Positions 44,349 to 52,367 of a DNA stretch of 64,000 bases are shown here, in pieces. The stretch is from Candidatus Liberimonas magnetica (GTDB lineage Bacteria > Elusimicrobiota > Endomicrobiia > Endomicrobiales > JAFGIL01). The notes under the pieces are model-generated. The model saw only the letters and a program-made list of their open reading frames with translations, ran no database searches and was not told the DNA's origin. A program made the translations under genes and the position numbers. The stretch lies in contig JAJAPY010000015.1 in NCBI GenBank assembly GCA_020523885.1, positions 1 through 64,000 on the forward strand, given 5' to 3'. The stretch's first letter is position 1. The number at the start of each line of letters is the position of its first letter.

Positions 44349-46795
44349 TACCAGCTTAATGTTTTTTGCCACGAATCTCTTAAGGTATTTATTTTTTCTT
44401 CTATTAGCGTTTTACCTTTTAAGTCTTTTATTGTCAGAGTTGCTTCTTTGGTTACTTTGCCGGCATGCTTAAAAGGCAAACCTGCCAAAGTTTTTTCAAA
44501 GAGTTTCTTGTTCTTCGGGTTTACTTCAACTATAAACCGGCTGTTGGACTCCGAAAAAAGGAGTCCTGTTTCTCCAAGTTTTGTTTCTTCAGGGATATCC
44601 GTTAAATCAAACTCTATGCCTCTATTACCGGCTATCGACATCTCGGCTAAGGCTACTCCTATACCGCCTTCCGAGCAATCATGGCACGAACTTACTAAAC
44701 TTTTATTTATGGCATTTTGTAAAGCTCTCAGCAACCTTTTTGACCTAAGGGCATCAAGCCTCGGAACACTGCCACCTAATAGATTATGGATTTTAAAATA
44801 ATGAGAACCGCCCATCTCATTTTTGGTTTCACCCAGGACATAGATGAGGCTCCCTTCCTCTTTTAAGTCCATAGTTATAGTCTTTCTTATATCATCTACT
44901 ATCCCTACGGCAGAGATCAAAAGAGCCGGCGGTATGGAATATAGTTTATCTTTTAAAGCATATTCATTATGCAGGCTGTCCTTGCCGGAAATAAAAGGCG
45001 TGCCGTAGATTTTAGCGATATCATAACACGCCTGCGCAGCCCTTACCACCCCTGCAAGCTGCTCAGGACGGTTAGGGTTTCCCCAGCAAAAATTATCTAA
45101 AATAGCGATTTTCTCTAGCTGGCCTCCGACACACACTGCATTTCTTATGGCTTCATCGATACTTGAAGCTGCCATCCAATAAGGGTCAATTTTACCGTAT
45201 TCAGGGTTAAGCCCGTTTGAAATGACTATCCCCCTGTATCTAGATTCGCCTGTAATTGTGTACGGCCATATCACCGATGCATCCCCGGGCCCTGTGTTTT
45301 CTATTTTGCCGTGCAGGGGTTTAACTACGGTCTGCCCCTGGACTTCATGGTCGTACTGCCTTATTATCCATTCCTTCGAGCAAATATTGTAACTCGAAAG
45401 AAGCTGATTTAAATCCTTGCCTAAGTTTTTAGAACTCTGAACTCTCAACTCTGAACTCTCAACTCTTTTTTCCCATACGGCTTTTCTTTTCTGCCTGGGT
45501 ACGCCGTTATGCAAGAATTCCATATGAAGTTTAGCTACGACATCCTTTTCATACATTACTGTAAGGATTTTATCATTAGTGAACTCGCCGATGAACGTAG
45601 CTTCGACATCTTCCGAAAGAAAAACTTTTTCTATGTCACCCTTATTCTTTTTAGGGACCGAAAGCACCATTCTTTCCTGGGCTTCTGAGATCCAGATTTC
45701 CCAGGGTTTTAAACCTTCATATTTTAATGAGACCTTTTCCAAATGGACCAGGGCGCCGCAGTCCTGCCCAAGCTCACCGACTGCACTTGATAACCCGCCC
45801 GCGCCGCAGTCCGTAATCGCATGATATAAATTCATGTCGCGTGCTTTTAAGACCGTATCCAGTACTTTTTTTTCTATGATGGGGTTCCCTATCTGAACCG
45901 CACTTACGTCTGATTCCTGGTCCAGCTGGACAGACGAAAAAGTCGCTCCGTGTATGCCGTCCCTGCCGGTCTTTCCTCCGACGACTAATATCAAGTCTCC
46001 GGGATAGACTTTCTTAAAACATTTATTTTTTGGGATAATGCCCAGGGTGCCGCAGAAAACAAGCGGATTAGAAGTATACCCCTCGTCAAAATATACCGCC
46101 CCGTTAATTGTAGGTATCCCCATCCTGTTCCCGTAATCGCGGACGCCTGAAACTACTCCTTTAGCGATCCTTTTGGGATGAAGGACACCCTGCGGAAGGT
46201 CTTTCCAGGGAAGGCCGGGCAGGCCGAAACAAAAGACATCAGTATTTGCAAGAGGTTTTGCGCCAAGGCCGACACCTAAAATATCCCTTATTACTCCGCC
46301 TATCCCTGTTGCTGCGCCTCCGTACGGCTCAAGCGCTGAAGGATGGTTATGCGTTTCAACTTTAAAAGCAACACCATTGTTTTTGTCAAATTCGATTATA
46401 CCTGCATTATCCTTAAAAACAGAGATACACCACTTTTTATTGAGTTCTTTAGTCACTTTAAATACTGTTTCTTTAAGCAAGTTGTTATAGACTTTTTTAC
46501 TAGGCATACAATCTGTCGTTTTGGATTTTTGGTTTGCGGCCTGCTGCCCATGGGCTTTTGTGTGAGGCTTTATCTCTTCGTATTCAACAATTCCGGCCAG
46601 GGTCTTATGCTTGCAGTGCTCGCTCCAGGTCTGGGCAAGAGTTTCAAGTTCGACATCCGTGGGATTCCTTCTAAGTTTTTTGAAATACCCCTGTATCGCC
46701 TTCATTTCAACAAGCGACAAGGACAAAATATAATCCTTGCTTATTTTAATAAGCTTTTCGTCTGATGAATTCATGATCTCTATGATCTTTACCAT
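44348..46795 (-). CDS. purL: FGAM synthase large subunit with in-frame word inserts
   Basis: An 815-residue enzyme that converts FGAR to FGAM using ATP and ammonia from PurQ. Signatures: TWSEHCKHKTLAG, KVETHNHPSALEPYGGAATG, GGKTGRDGIHGATFSS and DCGAGGLSSAVGELG in the first half; SGKDSLHNEY and CHDCSEGGIGVALAEM in the second. Stand-alone PurL proteins are commonly ~730-740 residues. Much of the extra length comes from low-complexity segments at about 80-97 (AHGQQAANQKSKTTD) and 443-456 (RVESSELRVQSSKN). The second is made of GAGTTCAGAGTT words. AGGA lies just before the ATG. Upstream is the two-domain PurS. Confidence 0.95.
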   Translation of the reverse strand: MVKIIEIMNSSDEKLIKISKDYILSLSLVEMKAIQGYFKKLRRNPTDVELETLAQTWSEHCKHKTLAGIVEYEEIKPHTKAHGQQAANQKSKTTDCMPSKKVYNNLLKETVFKVTKELNKKWCISVFKDNAGIIEFDKNNGVAFKVETHNHPSALEPYGGAATGIGGVIRDILGVGLGAKPLANTDVFCFGLPGLPWKDLPQGVLHPKRIAKGVVSGVRDYGNRMGIPTINGAVYFDEGYTSNPLVFCGTLGIIPKNKCFKKVYPGDLILVVGGKTGRDGIHGATFSSVQLDQESDVSAVQIGNPIIEKKVLDTVLKARDMNLYHAITDCGAGGLSSAVGELGQDCGALVHLEKVSLKYEGLKPWEIWISEAQERMVLSVPKKNKGDIEKVFLSEDVEATFIGEFTNDKILTVMYEKDVVAKLHMEFLHNGVPRQKRKAVWEKRVESSELRVQSSKNLGKDLNQLLSSYNICSKEWIIRQYDHEVQGQTVVKPLHGKIENTGPGDASVIWPYTITGESRYRGIVISNGLNPEYGKIDPYWMAASSIDEAIRNAVCVGGQLEKIAILDNFCWGNPNRPEQLAGVVRAAQACYDIAKIYGTPFISGKDSLHNEYALKDKLYSIPPALLISAVGIVDDIRKTITMDLKEEGSLIYVLGETKNEMGGSHYFKIHNLLGGSVPRLDALRSKRLLRALQNAINKSLVSSCHDCSEGGIGVALAEMSIAGNRGIEFDLTDIPEETKLGETGLLFSESNSRFIVEVNPKNKKLFEKTLAGLPFKHAGKVTKEATLTIKDLKGKTLIEEKINTLRDSWQKTLSW
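45428..45472 (-). repeat. Word repeat read in frame inside purL
   Basis: Minus strand: AGAGTTGAGAGTTCAGAG then TTGAGAGTTCAGAGTTC. Translated RVESSELRVQSS. Near-identical to the purQ insert both in DNA words and reading frame. Confidence 0.8.
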
Positions 46796-46807
46796 TCTAT
46801 TCCTGCT

Positions 46808-47290
46808 TTATCGTATTGTATATTTCTGTATTATATTATTGACCAGAAGACGTTCGGTTATTTGTTTCACGGAATTTAAAGATACCGAACCCGTAAAAAT
46901 ATATTTATGCCCTGTTTTAACTTTGAGCTCTTTATCTATACCGAGATCCTTGATCGCCTTTATAATGCTCTCGCTCACAACATCCGTAACACCCGGTTTG
47001 AACCACACTTCAACTTCGTGCCCCTGGCTCTTGGTTTGGGAGTTTTTTGCCTGAGCGTTCTTGGATGCAATACTTCTTATACTGCAATTCTGTGTAACAG
47101 GGTCGATAAGAAGGTTTTTAGCTATCTTGTTAATTTCGTAAAGTTCAATATTCCCTTCTATATAAAACAGAGGCGAGTATCTTACCTCAGGCTTGTCTTT
47201 TATCCCAATATAAGAAATGTCATTCCTTATATTGTGGCCGTGAATATCTTTAAATCCTTTATTTAACATTACTTCAACTTGGTAAATCAT
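46808..47290 (-). CDS. purS: Tandem-domain PurS
   Basis: A 160-residue protein with two PurS-like domains. The first (1-~72) has EVMLNKGFKDIHGHNI and KNLLIDPVTQN; the second (~88-160) has EVEVWFKPGVTDVVSESI and ERLLVNNIIQKY. A Gln/Lys/Ser linker (NAQAKNSQTKSQGH) joins them. Ordinary PurS is ~80 residues and works as a dimer bridging PurL and PurQ; here both halves are in one chain, like the N-terminal domain of large single-chain FGAM synthase. It ends 12 bases before purL. Confidence 0.85.
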   Translation of the reverse strand: MIYQVEVMLNKGFKDIHGHNIRNDISYIGIKDKPEVRYSPLFYIEGNIELYEINKIAKNLLIDPVTQNCSIRSIASKNAQAKNSQTKSQGHEVEVWFKPGVTDVVSESIIKAIKDLGIDKELKVKTGHKYIFTGSVSLNSVKQITERLLVNNIIQKYTIR

Positions 47291-47297
47291 TTTTTTA

Positions 47298-47374
47298 GCC
47301 TTCAGGCTTCAGGGATCAGGTTTCAGCATTAAAAATATTATTTCTTTTTGCTGACGCCTGATGCCTGATACCTA
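47298..47374. repeat. Word-repeat inverted pair (TTCAGGCTTCAGG type)
   Basis: The left arm reads CTTCAGGCTTCAGG, GATCAGGTTTCAGCA. The right arm reads TGCTGACGCCTGATGCC, TGATACC, the complement. The A/T centre is ttaaaaatattatttc. It fills the purS-purC gap. Confidence 0.75.
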
Positions 47375-47375
47375 A

Positions 47376-48260
47376 TTATATTTCCTTTCCCGTTAATTTT
47401 CTATAAGCATCCAAATATTTTTCTTTTGTTCTTTTAACAACATCTTCGGGCAGGGACGGAACAGGCGGCCTTTTAACCCACTGTATCGATTCAAGATAGT
47501 CCCTTACATATTGTTTATCAAGGCTGTCTTGAGATTTTCCGACTATATACTTGCTTTTTTCCCAAAAACGGGATGAATCAGGGGTCAATATCTCATCTAT
47601 CAGGATTATTTTGCCGTCAAGAAGTCCGAATTCATATTTTGTATCGGCAAGGATTATCCCTTTTGTTTCGGCATGCGAATTTGCCCTTGTGTAAATCTTT
47701 ATAGATAAATCCCTGATACTCTCAGCTAATTGATTCCCAATCCGCTTAGCCATTTCTTCAAAAGAAATATTCTCATCATGTTTCCCGCCTTCTTCCTTGG
47801 TAGTGGGCGTAAATATGGGTTGAGGCAGTTTTGATGATTCAAGAAGCCCTTTTTCAATCTTTATTCCGCAGATAGCCTGGTCTTGCTTATATGATTTCCA
47901 TCCTGATCCTGAAAGATAGCCTCTTACTATGCATTCTATATCAACCCTTTTTGCTTTCTTTACAAGTGCGGACCTATCCCTTAAATACGGATACTTCCTG
48001 AGTTCTTTGGGGAAGCTCTCAAAATCGCCTGTGATTATATGGTTAGGCATCATATCTTTTATAAAATCAAACCAGAACATCGACAACTTATGAAGAATCT
48101 TTCCTTTATCAGGTATTATGGTAGGAAGCACAAAGTCAAAAGCAGAGATCCTGTCACTGGCAACTATTAAAAGGTTTTCTCCAAGATTATAGACATCCCG
48201 TACTTTTCCTCTATGATAAAGCGGCAGATCGATTTTTTCAGTTTCAACGGTTTTGTTCAT
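47376..48260 (-). CDS. purC: SAICAR synthetase
   Basis: A 294-residue ligase that joins CAIR and aspartate. Signatures: YHRGKVRDVYNLGENLLIVA, SDRISAFDFVLPTIIPDKG, IECIVRGYLSGSGW, LADTKYEFG and DEILTPDSSRFW. Length fits the longer (yeast- or proteobacterial-type) PurC. The RSMGKVR-like substrate motif appears as HRGKVRD. First gene of the purC-S-L-Q-D run, with a family B repeat immediately upstream. Confidence 0.96.
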   Translation of the reverse strand: MNKTVETEKIDLPLYHRGKVRDVYNLGENLLIVASDRISAFDFVLPTIIPDKGKILHKLSMFWFDFIKDMMPNHIITGDFESFPKELRKYPYLRDRSALVKKAKRVDIECIVRGYLSGSGWKSYKQDQAICGIKIEKGLLESSKLPQPIFTPTTKEEGGKHDENISFEEMAKRIGNQLAESIRDLSIKIYTRANSHAETKGIILADTKYEFGLLDGKIILIDEILTPDSSRFWEKSKYIVGKSQDSLDKQYVRDYLESIQWVKRPPVPSLPEDVVKRTKEKYLDAYRKLTGKEI

Positions 48261-48271
48261 AAATTACCTCA

Positions 48272-48384
48272 AATTGAGCCCCACTTGCATGCACCCGTTA
48301 CTAAAACTCTTGCCACCTTCGGTGGGGCGAAATCCCGCTTCATCCACGAGTATACCCGTAGTTTTCAAAGCGGCGGGACAAACT
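48272..48384 (+). repeat. Family B palindromic repeat (copy B2)
   Basis: TGAGCCCCAC ... GCCACCTTCGGTGGGGCG AAATCCCGC ... TACCCGTAGTTTTCAAAGC GGCGGGA. Matches copy B1 at 33786. It fills the gap between the pit stop and the purC start with almost nothing to spare. Confidence 0.8.
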
Positions 48385-49418
48385 TATTTATACATATATA
48401 AAAATATTTTGGCAAGGATTCCGCTCATAAGCGCAACTACGGGCAGGGTAAAAATCCAGGCATAAATTATTTTGAGCCCTGTTCCCCATTTTACTGCTTT
48501 CATTCTTTTTTCTACCCCAACTCCGACTATACTCCCCGTTATGGTATGAGTAGTGCTTACAGGCACTCCTAAGGACGATGCAGCTTCAAGGACTATTGAA
48601 GCTGAGAGCTCTGCTGAAGCGCCCTCTATGGGCCTTAGATGAGCAAGCTTACAGCCGAGTGTTTTTATTACCTTTCTTCCCCCTATAGCCGTACCCATAG
48701 CCATAGAAAATGCGCAGGCAAGCATTACCCAAATCGGAACATGAACATTTTTAAATTCCACTGCTCCGAAATACCCGCCGGTAAACAACAACAGAGTAAT
48801 TACTCCCATAACTTTCTGAGCATCGTTCTGCCCGTGCATCAGTGACATTGTTGAAGAAGTAATTATCTGGACAAAAGCAAAAATCTTTTTAACTCTAATG
48901 GGTTTTAATCTCTGAGCTATGGTATAGCTCAGTTTAAGGATAAGCATACCTATAATAACACCAAGGACCGGAGAAAGGACCATAGCAAGAAATATTTTCA
49001 AAATGCCTTTTAACACAATTACGTTAAAACCATATACCGAAATCGCAGCACCTATCAAACCGCCTATCAAAGCATGTGAGCCAGAAACAGGAAGTCCTTC
49101 CAAAACAGTGTATACTTCCCAGATAATCGCCGCAAGCATAGCCGCAAATATAAGAAAGGCTCCGTGTTCTCCTGTAACGATAGTCGGGTTTACAATCCCA
49201 CCTCCTATTGTTTTAGCGACCTTTGTGCTCAATAGCGCCCCTGCAAAATTTAAAACAGCAGAAAGAGCGATTGCAGTAGCAGGCCTAAGGATCCTTGTTG
49301 ATATACATGTTGCAACTGCATTTGCAGTATCATGCCACCCGTTGGCAAAATCAAAAGCAAGAGCCGCAAGAATTACAATCCAGTATAATAACGGTAATTG
49401 GTCAAACGGAATATGCAT
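48384..49418 (-). CDS. pit: Inorganic phosphate transporter, PiT family
   Basis: A 344-residue polytopic protein with the two PiT repeats: FDFANGWHDTANAVAT near the N-terminus and LMHGQNDAQKVMG in the second half, both with the GxxD/GANDxAN-type motif. GVPVSTTHTITGSIVGVG is another hallmark. It imports phosphate, or metal-phosphate, with H+ or Na+. The DUF47/PhoU-like gene just upstream is its usual partner. Confidence 0.93.
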   Translation of the reverse strand: MHIPFDQLPLLYWIVILAALAFDFANGWHDTANAVATCISTRILRPATAIALSAVLNFAGALLSTKVAKTIGGGIVNPTIVTGEHGAFLIFAAMLAAIIWEVYTVLEGLPVSGSHALIGGLIGAAISVYGFNVIVLKGILKIFLAMVLSPVLGVIIGMLILKLSYTIAQRLKPIRVKKIFAFVQIITSSTMSLMHGQNDAQKVMGVITLLLFTGGYFGAVEFKNVHVPIWVMLACAFSMAMGTAIGGRKVIKTLGCKLAHLRPIEGASAELSASIVLEAASSLGVPVSTTHTITGSIVGVGVEKRMKAVKWGTGLKIIYAWIFTLPVVALMSGILAKIFLYMYK

Positions 49419-49426
49419 TTATTTAT

Positions 49427-49508
49427 AGACTGCAGACCTCAGACTAGAGACTTCAGCCTTATCCTTTTGGTTTTAGCTGCTGTCTGTGGTCTGTGGTCGG
49501 ATATCTGA
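49427..49508. repeat. Word-repeat inverted pair (GACTGCAGACCTC type)
   Basis: The left arm reads GACTGCAGACCTCAGACT, AGAGACTTCAG. The right arm reads CTGTCTGTGGTCTGTGG, TCGGATATCTGAGG. Same vocabulary as 21064 and 50161. It separates the DUF47 and pit genes. Confidence 0.75.
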
Positions 49509-49512
49509 GGTT

Positions 49513-50145
49513 TCAGCTGTATTTAAATATCAACGATTCTACATCCATCGCTGCCTGGTTACACCGGTCAAGGGCGCGCTCTAATTCTTCGACTATTTCC
49601 TTAAATTTTATTACGTATAACGGGTCTTTTCCATCCTTAAAAAGCATTGCAAGTATATCATGGTATAATTTGTCACCTTCTGATTCGTATCCTTTGATAT
49701 TTTTACAAATTTCTAAAACGCTCCTGTTAAGCTTGGGGCCTGAAATAGCACGTACAGCTTTTGCAGTCTCCTGGCAAGAAAGAAAAAGCTGTTCAGTAAG
49801 CTTTATTACTTCAGGCAGCATTTCTGTGACATTGTATAAGGATATCCTTGTTGCCGCAGCATCCATAAAATCTATTATATCATCCAGGTCAGAAGCAAGG
49901 ACATGTATGTCCTCCCTGTCATAATTTACTATAAATGTGCCTTCAAGCCAGTTCATTGTTTCATGGGTTACATTGTCGCTGTTATGTTCAATTTCTTTTA
50001 TTTCTTTTGCCCATTGATCTATCCCGGACACATCGAACGCACGGATAAAATCATAGAATTTTTTAGATGTCGCCTCAAGATTATCTGCGTATGCCAGCAT
50101 GAATTTTTCAAAATTATCTTCCATCCCAAAATACTTTTTTAACAT
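49513..50145 (-). CDS. DUF47/PhoU-like phosphate-transport accessory protein
   Basis: A 210-residue all-helical protein of the DUF47 (PhoU_div) family, with metal-binding ExxxD-type repeats (KEIEHNSDNVTHETMNWL, LASDLDDIIDFMDAAATRIS, IKGYESEGDKLYHDIL). Such proteins are encoded next to PiT transporters and are thought to control their activity. AGGAGG precedes the ATG. Confidence 0.92.
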   Translation of the reverse strand: MLKKYFGMEDNFEKFMLAYADNLEATSKKFYDFIRAFDVSGIDQWAKEIKEIEHNSDNVTHETMNWLEGTFIVNYDREDIHVLASDLDDIIDFMDAAATRISLYNVTEMLPEVIKLTEQLFLSCQETAKAVRAISGPKLNRSVLEICKNIKGYESEGDKLYHDILAMLFKDGKDPLYVIKFKEIVEELERALDRCNQAAMDVESLIFKYS

Positions 50146-50160
50146 ATTAACCTCCTAAAC

Positions 50161-50252
50161 TTCGGACTTCAGGCGTCAGACTTGAGACATCAGACTAAAG
50201 ACTTCGGATTGGACTTTTGGTTTTAGTCTGTAGTCTGTGGTCTGAAGTCTGC
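50161..50252. repeat. Word-repeat inverted pair (CTTCAGACTTGAGAC type)
   Basis: The left arm reads TTCGGACTTCAGGCGTCAG, ACTTGAGACATCAGACT, AAAGACTTCGG. The right arm reads TTTAGTCTGTAGTCTGTGG, TCTGAAGTCTGC. It abuts the guaA stop codon. Confidence 0.8.
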
Positions 50253-50253
50253 T

Positions 50254-51783
50254 TTATTCCCATTCAATCGTAGCGGGCGGTTTCTGCGATATATCATAGA
50301 CCACACGGTTAACACCCCGCACTTCATTTATTATCCTCGATGAAATCCTGCCCAGGACATCATAAGGCAGCTTTGACCAGTCCGCAGTCATCGCATCATC
50401 AGATTCTACTACCCGAAGAGCGATTACATTTTCGTAAGTCCTTGAATCTCCCATAACACCTACGGTTTTTATGGGAAGAAGCACCGCGAAAGCCTGCCAC
50501 AGTTTTTCATAGAGCCCCGAGCGCCTTATCTCTTCTTCAACTACAAGGTCGGCTTTCCTTAGGATATCTGTTCTTTCCCTGGTCACTTCGCCAAGGATAC
50601 GCACTGCAAAACCCGGCCCGGGGAAAGGGTGCCTGGTTAAAATTTCCTGAGGAATGCCAAGTTCCAGACCGAGTTTTCTTACCTCGTCTTTAAAAAGAAA
50701 TTTTAAAGGTTCTATCAGTTTCAACTTCATTTTTTCCGGCAAGCCCCCTACATTATGATGAGTTTTTATTGTTGCAGAAGGACCTTTGACAGATATGCTT
50801 TCAATAACATCCGGATAAAGCGTACCCTGGACCAGGAACTTTATGTTTTTTAATTTTTTTGCCTGGTCATCAAAAACCGCTATAAATTCATGTCCTATTA
50901 TTTTTCTTTTCTTCTCAGGGTCTATTACTCCGGATAATTTATTTAAAAACCTTGCGGAAGCATCTCTAATTATCATATTTTTGCCGAATTTTCTGCTGAA
51001 TATCTTTTTAACTCTTTCTTTTTCTCCGTGGCGCAGGACCCCGTTATCCACGAAGATGCAAGTAAGCTGTTTACCGACAGCTTTATGTACCAGGACCGAA
51101 GCTACCGAAGAATCCACTCCTCCCGAAAGAGCGCAAAGGACCTTTTCCCTGCCTACAGCCGCTTTGATCCTTTTTATCTCTTCTTCTATGAACGAATGCA
51201 TAGTCCAGTCAGGTTTTTCCCTGCAGATATTGTAAACAAAATTTTCTATTATCTTTTTTCCAAAAGGGGTGTGCTTTACCTCAGGGTGGAATTGTACGCC
51301 GAATATCTTTTTTTCTTTACTGAAAATCGCTGCATAGGCAGAGTTTTTTGTATGGCCTATATGTTCAAAACCCTTAGGGAGCCTTTTCAATGCATCTCCA
51401 TGGCTCATCCAAACAGGCATCCTCATATCAAGGTTTGAAAACAGGTCATTTGAGGTATCAAGTGTAAGTTCGCTTAAACCATATTCCCTGTGCTTTGAGC
51501 GTTTTACTTTTCCCTTAAAGTGTTCTCCTATAAGCTGCATACCGTAACATATGCCAAGTACAGGCACATTATAATCCCATATCCTGGAATCGGGCCACGG
51601 CGCATTCTTATCATATACGCTGGAAGGGCCTCCGGACAATATCAAGCCTGAAATATCGCTAAGGGACGGCAAGCCGGATACAGGTTTATTTCCCGGGTAT
51701 ATCTCGCAATATACCTTTGCTTCCCTGACCCTTCGTGCTATTAGCTGCGTGTATTGAGAACCGAAATCAAGTATTAGTATCAT
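50254..51783 (-). CDS. guaA: GMP synthase (glutamine-hydrolysing)
   Basis: A 509-residue two-domain enzyme that aminates XMP to GMP. The glutaminase domain has nucleophile Cys in VLGICYGMQ and catalytic HPEVKHT. The PP-loop ATP pyrophosphatase has [14 protein letters not shown]. The C-terminal dimer domain ends with [19 protein letters not shown]. Length is standard. The 213-base leader upstream contains a folded GC-rich segment (51904-51972). It is linked to the guaB-like gene nearby. Confidence 0.97.
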   Translation of the reverse strand: MILILDFGSQYTQLIARRVREAKVYCEIYPGNKPVSGLPSLSDISGLILSGGPSSVYDKNAPWPDSRIWDYNVPVLGICYGMQLIGEHFKGKVKRSKHREYGLSELTLDTSNDLFSNLDMRMPVWMSHGDALKRLPKGFEHIGHTKNSAYAAIFSKEKKIFGVQFHPEVKHTPFGKKIIENFVYNICREKPDWTMHSFIEEEIKRIKAAVGREKVLCALSGGVDSSVASVLVHKAVGKQLTCIFVDNGVLRHGEKERVKKIFSRKFGKNMIIRDASARFLNKLSGVIDPEKKRKIIGHEFIAVFDDQAKKLKNIKFLVQGTLYPDVIESISVKGPSATIKTHHNVGGLPEKMKLKLIEPLKFLFKDEVRKLGLELGIPQEILTRHPFPGPGFAVRILGEVTRERTDILRKADLVVEEEIRRSGLYEKLWQAFAVLLPIKTVGVMGDSRTYENVIALRVVESDDAMTADWSKLPYDVLGRISSRIINEVRGVNRVVYDISQKPPATIEWE

Positions 51784-51903
51784 TTTTATATATGACTTTA
51801 GTTTTTAGGAATACTTCTATCCTTTAATAAAGTTTTTATTAACCTATTTAGGTGTTGATTTTTTGTGTATTAAGCAGTTATGGAGAAATTATCTGCTCCA
51901 ACT

Positions 51904-51972
51904 GCCTTTGGTCCACCAGGGCTGCTCTTGCTCCATAGGACCTATGAGAACAAGGAAAGGCCGTGGACAGGC
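51904..51972. other. GC-rich nested stem-loop in the guaA leader
   Basis: The outer stem pairs GCCT-GTCCAC (51904-51916, with a bulge) with GTGGAC-AGGC (51963-51972). An inner hairpin is CTTGCTCCATAG / CTATGAGAACAAG (51927-51954). Smaller hairpins flank it on the 5'-proximal side (CCAA-TTGG at 51898-51911). The surrounding gap 51784-51996 is AT-rich and has no gene. It could be a structured leader controlling guaA, a small RNA or a palindromic repeat. It does not match a purine riboswitch. Confidence 0.45.
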
Positions 51973-51996
51973 GGGTTTATAAAAGGCTTTTATTGA

Positions 51997-52284
51997 TTAT
52001 TTTATATCCTTTAACGAAAACTTTTTTGATTTTCCATCTATAACTTTCTGTCCGAAAACAAATCCCTGTTTTATGGCTTCTGTTTTCCTTGAGAATGTAG
52101 TTTTATCGCTAAAAACTCTTTTCCTTACTTTTTCGTTCCTGTGTCTATAAAAACAGACCCTATATCTCCAGAGAAGAGTTTTCTTGTCCTGCTCAGGTAT
52201 GACCTGTATCTCAAAACCGTTATAGTATAAGAAATGAGGTTCCTCAATGCAGAGTTTCTTTTTTTTCTTCGGAAGCCGTATCAT
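51997..52284 (-). CDS. Small basic hypothetical protein
   Basis: A 95-residue, highly basic protein (KKKKK near the start, many Lys/Arg throughout) with no membrane segment or motif I recognise. It starts with a good purine-rich Shine-Dalgarno (AGGAGGTAAA) and lies between guaA and the guaB-like gene, so it may be co-expressed. The basic composition would allow nucleic-acid binding, but nothing shows this directly. Confidence 0.5.
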   Translation of the reverse strand: MIRLPKKKKKLCIEEPHFLYYNGFEIQVIPEQDKKTLLWRYRVCFYRHRNEKVRKRVFSDKTTFSRKTEAIKQGFVFGQKVIDGKSKKFSLKDIK

Positions 52285-52301
52285 TTTAATTTACCTCCTA
52301 T

Positions 52302-52367
52302 CAGTCCGTAGTTATTAGTCATTAGTTCGTAGTTACTACGAACTTCTAACTCCGAACTAAGAACTCT
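52302..52367. repeat. Word-repeat inverted pair (TAGTTCGTAGTT type)
   Basis: The left arm reads GTCCGTAGTTATTAGTC, ATTAGTTCGTAG. The right arm reads CTACGAACTTCTAACTCCG, AACTAAGAACTC, the complement. It ends at the guaB-like stop codon. Confidence 0.7.

Noticed and set aside
51895-51985. SRP (4.5S) RNA
   Set aside because: The string AGGTCC ... GAGCAAGAGCAGCC on the minus strand recalls the SRP apical domain, but the GGAA/GNRA loop and the standard asymmetric loop are missing, and pairing supports a different fold.
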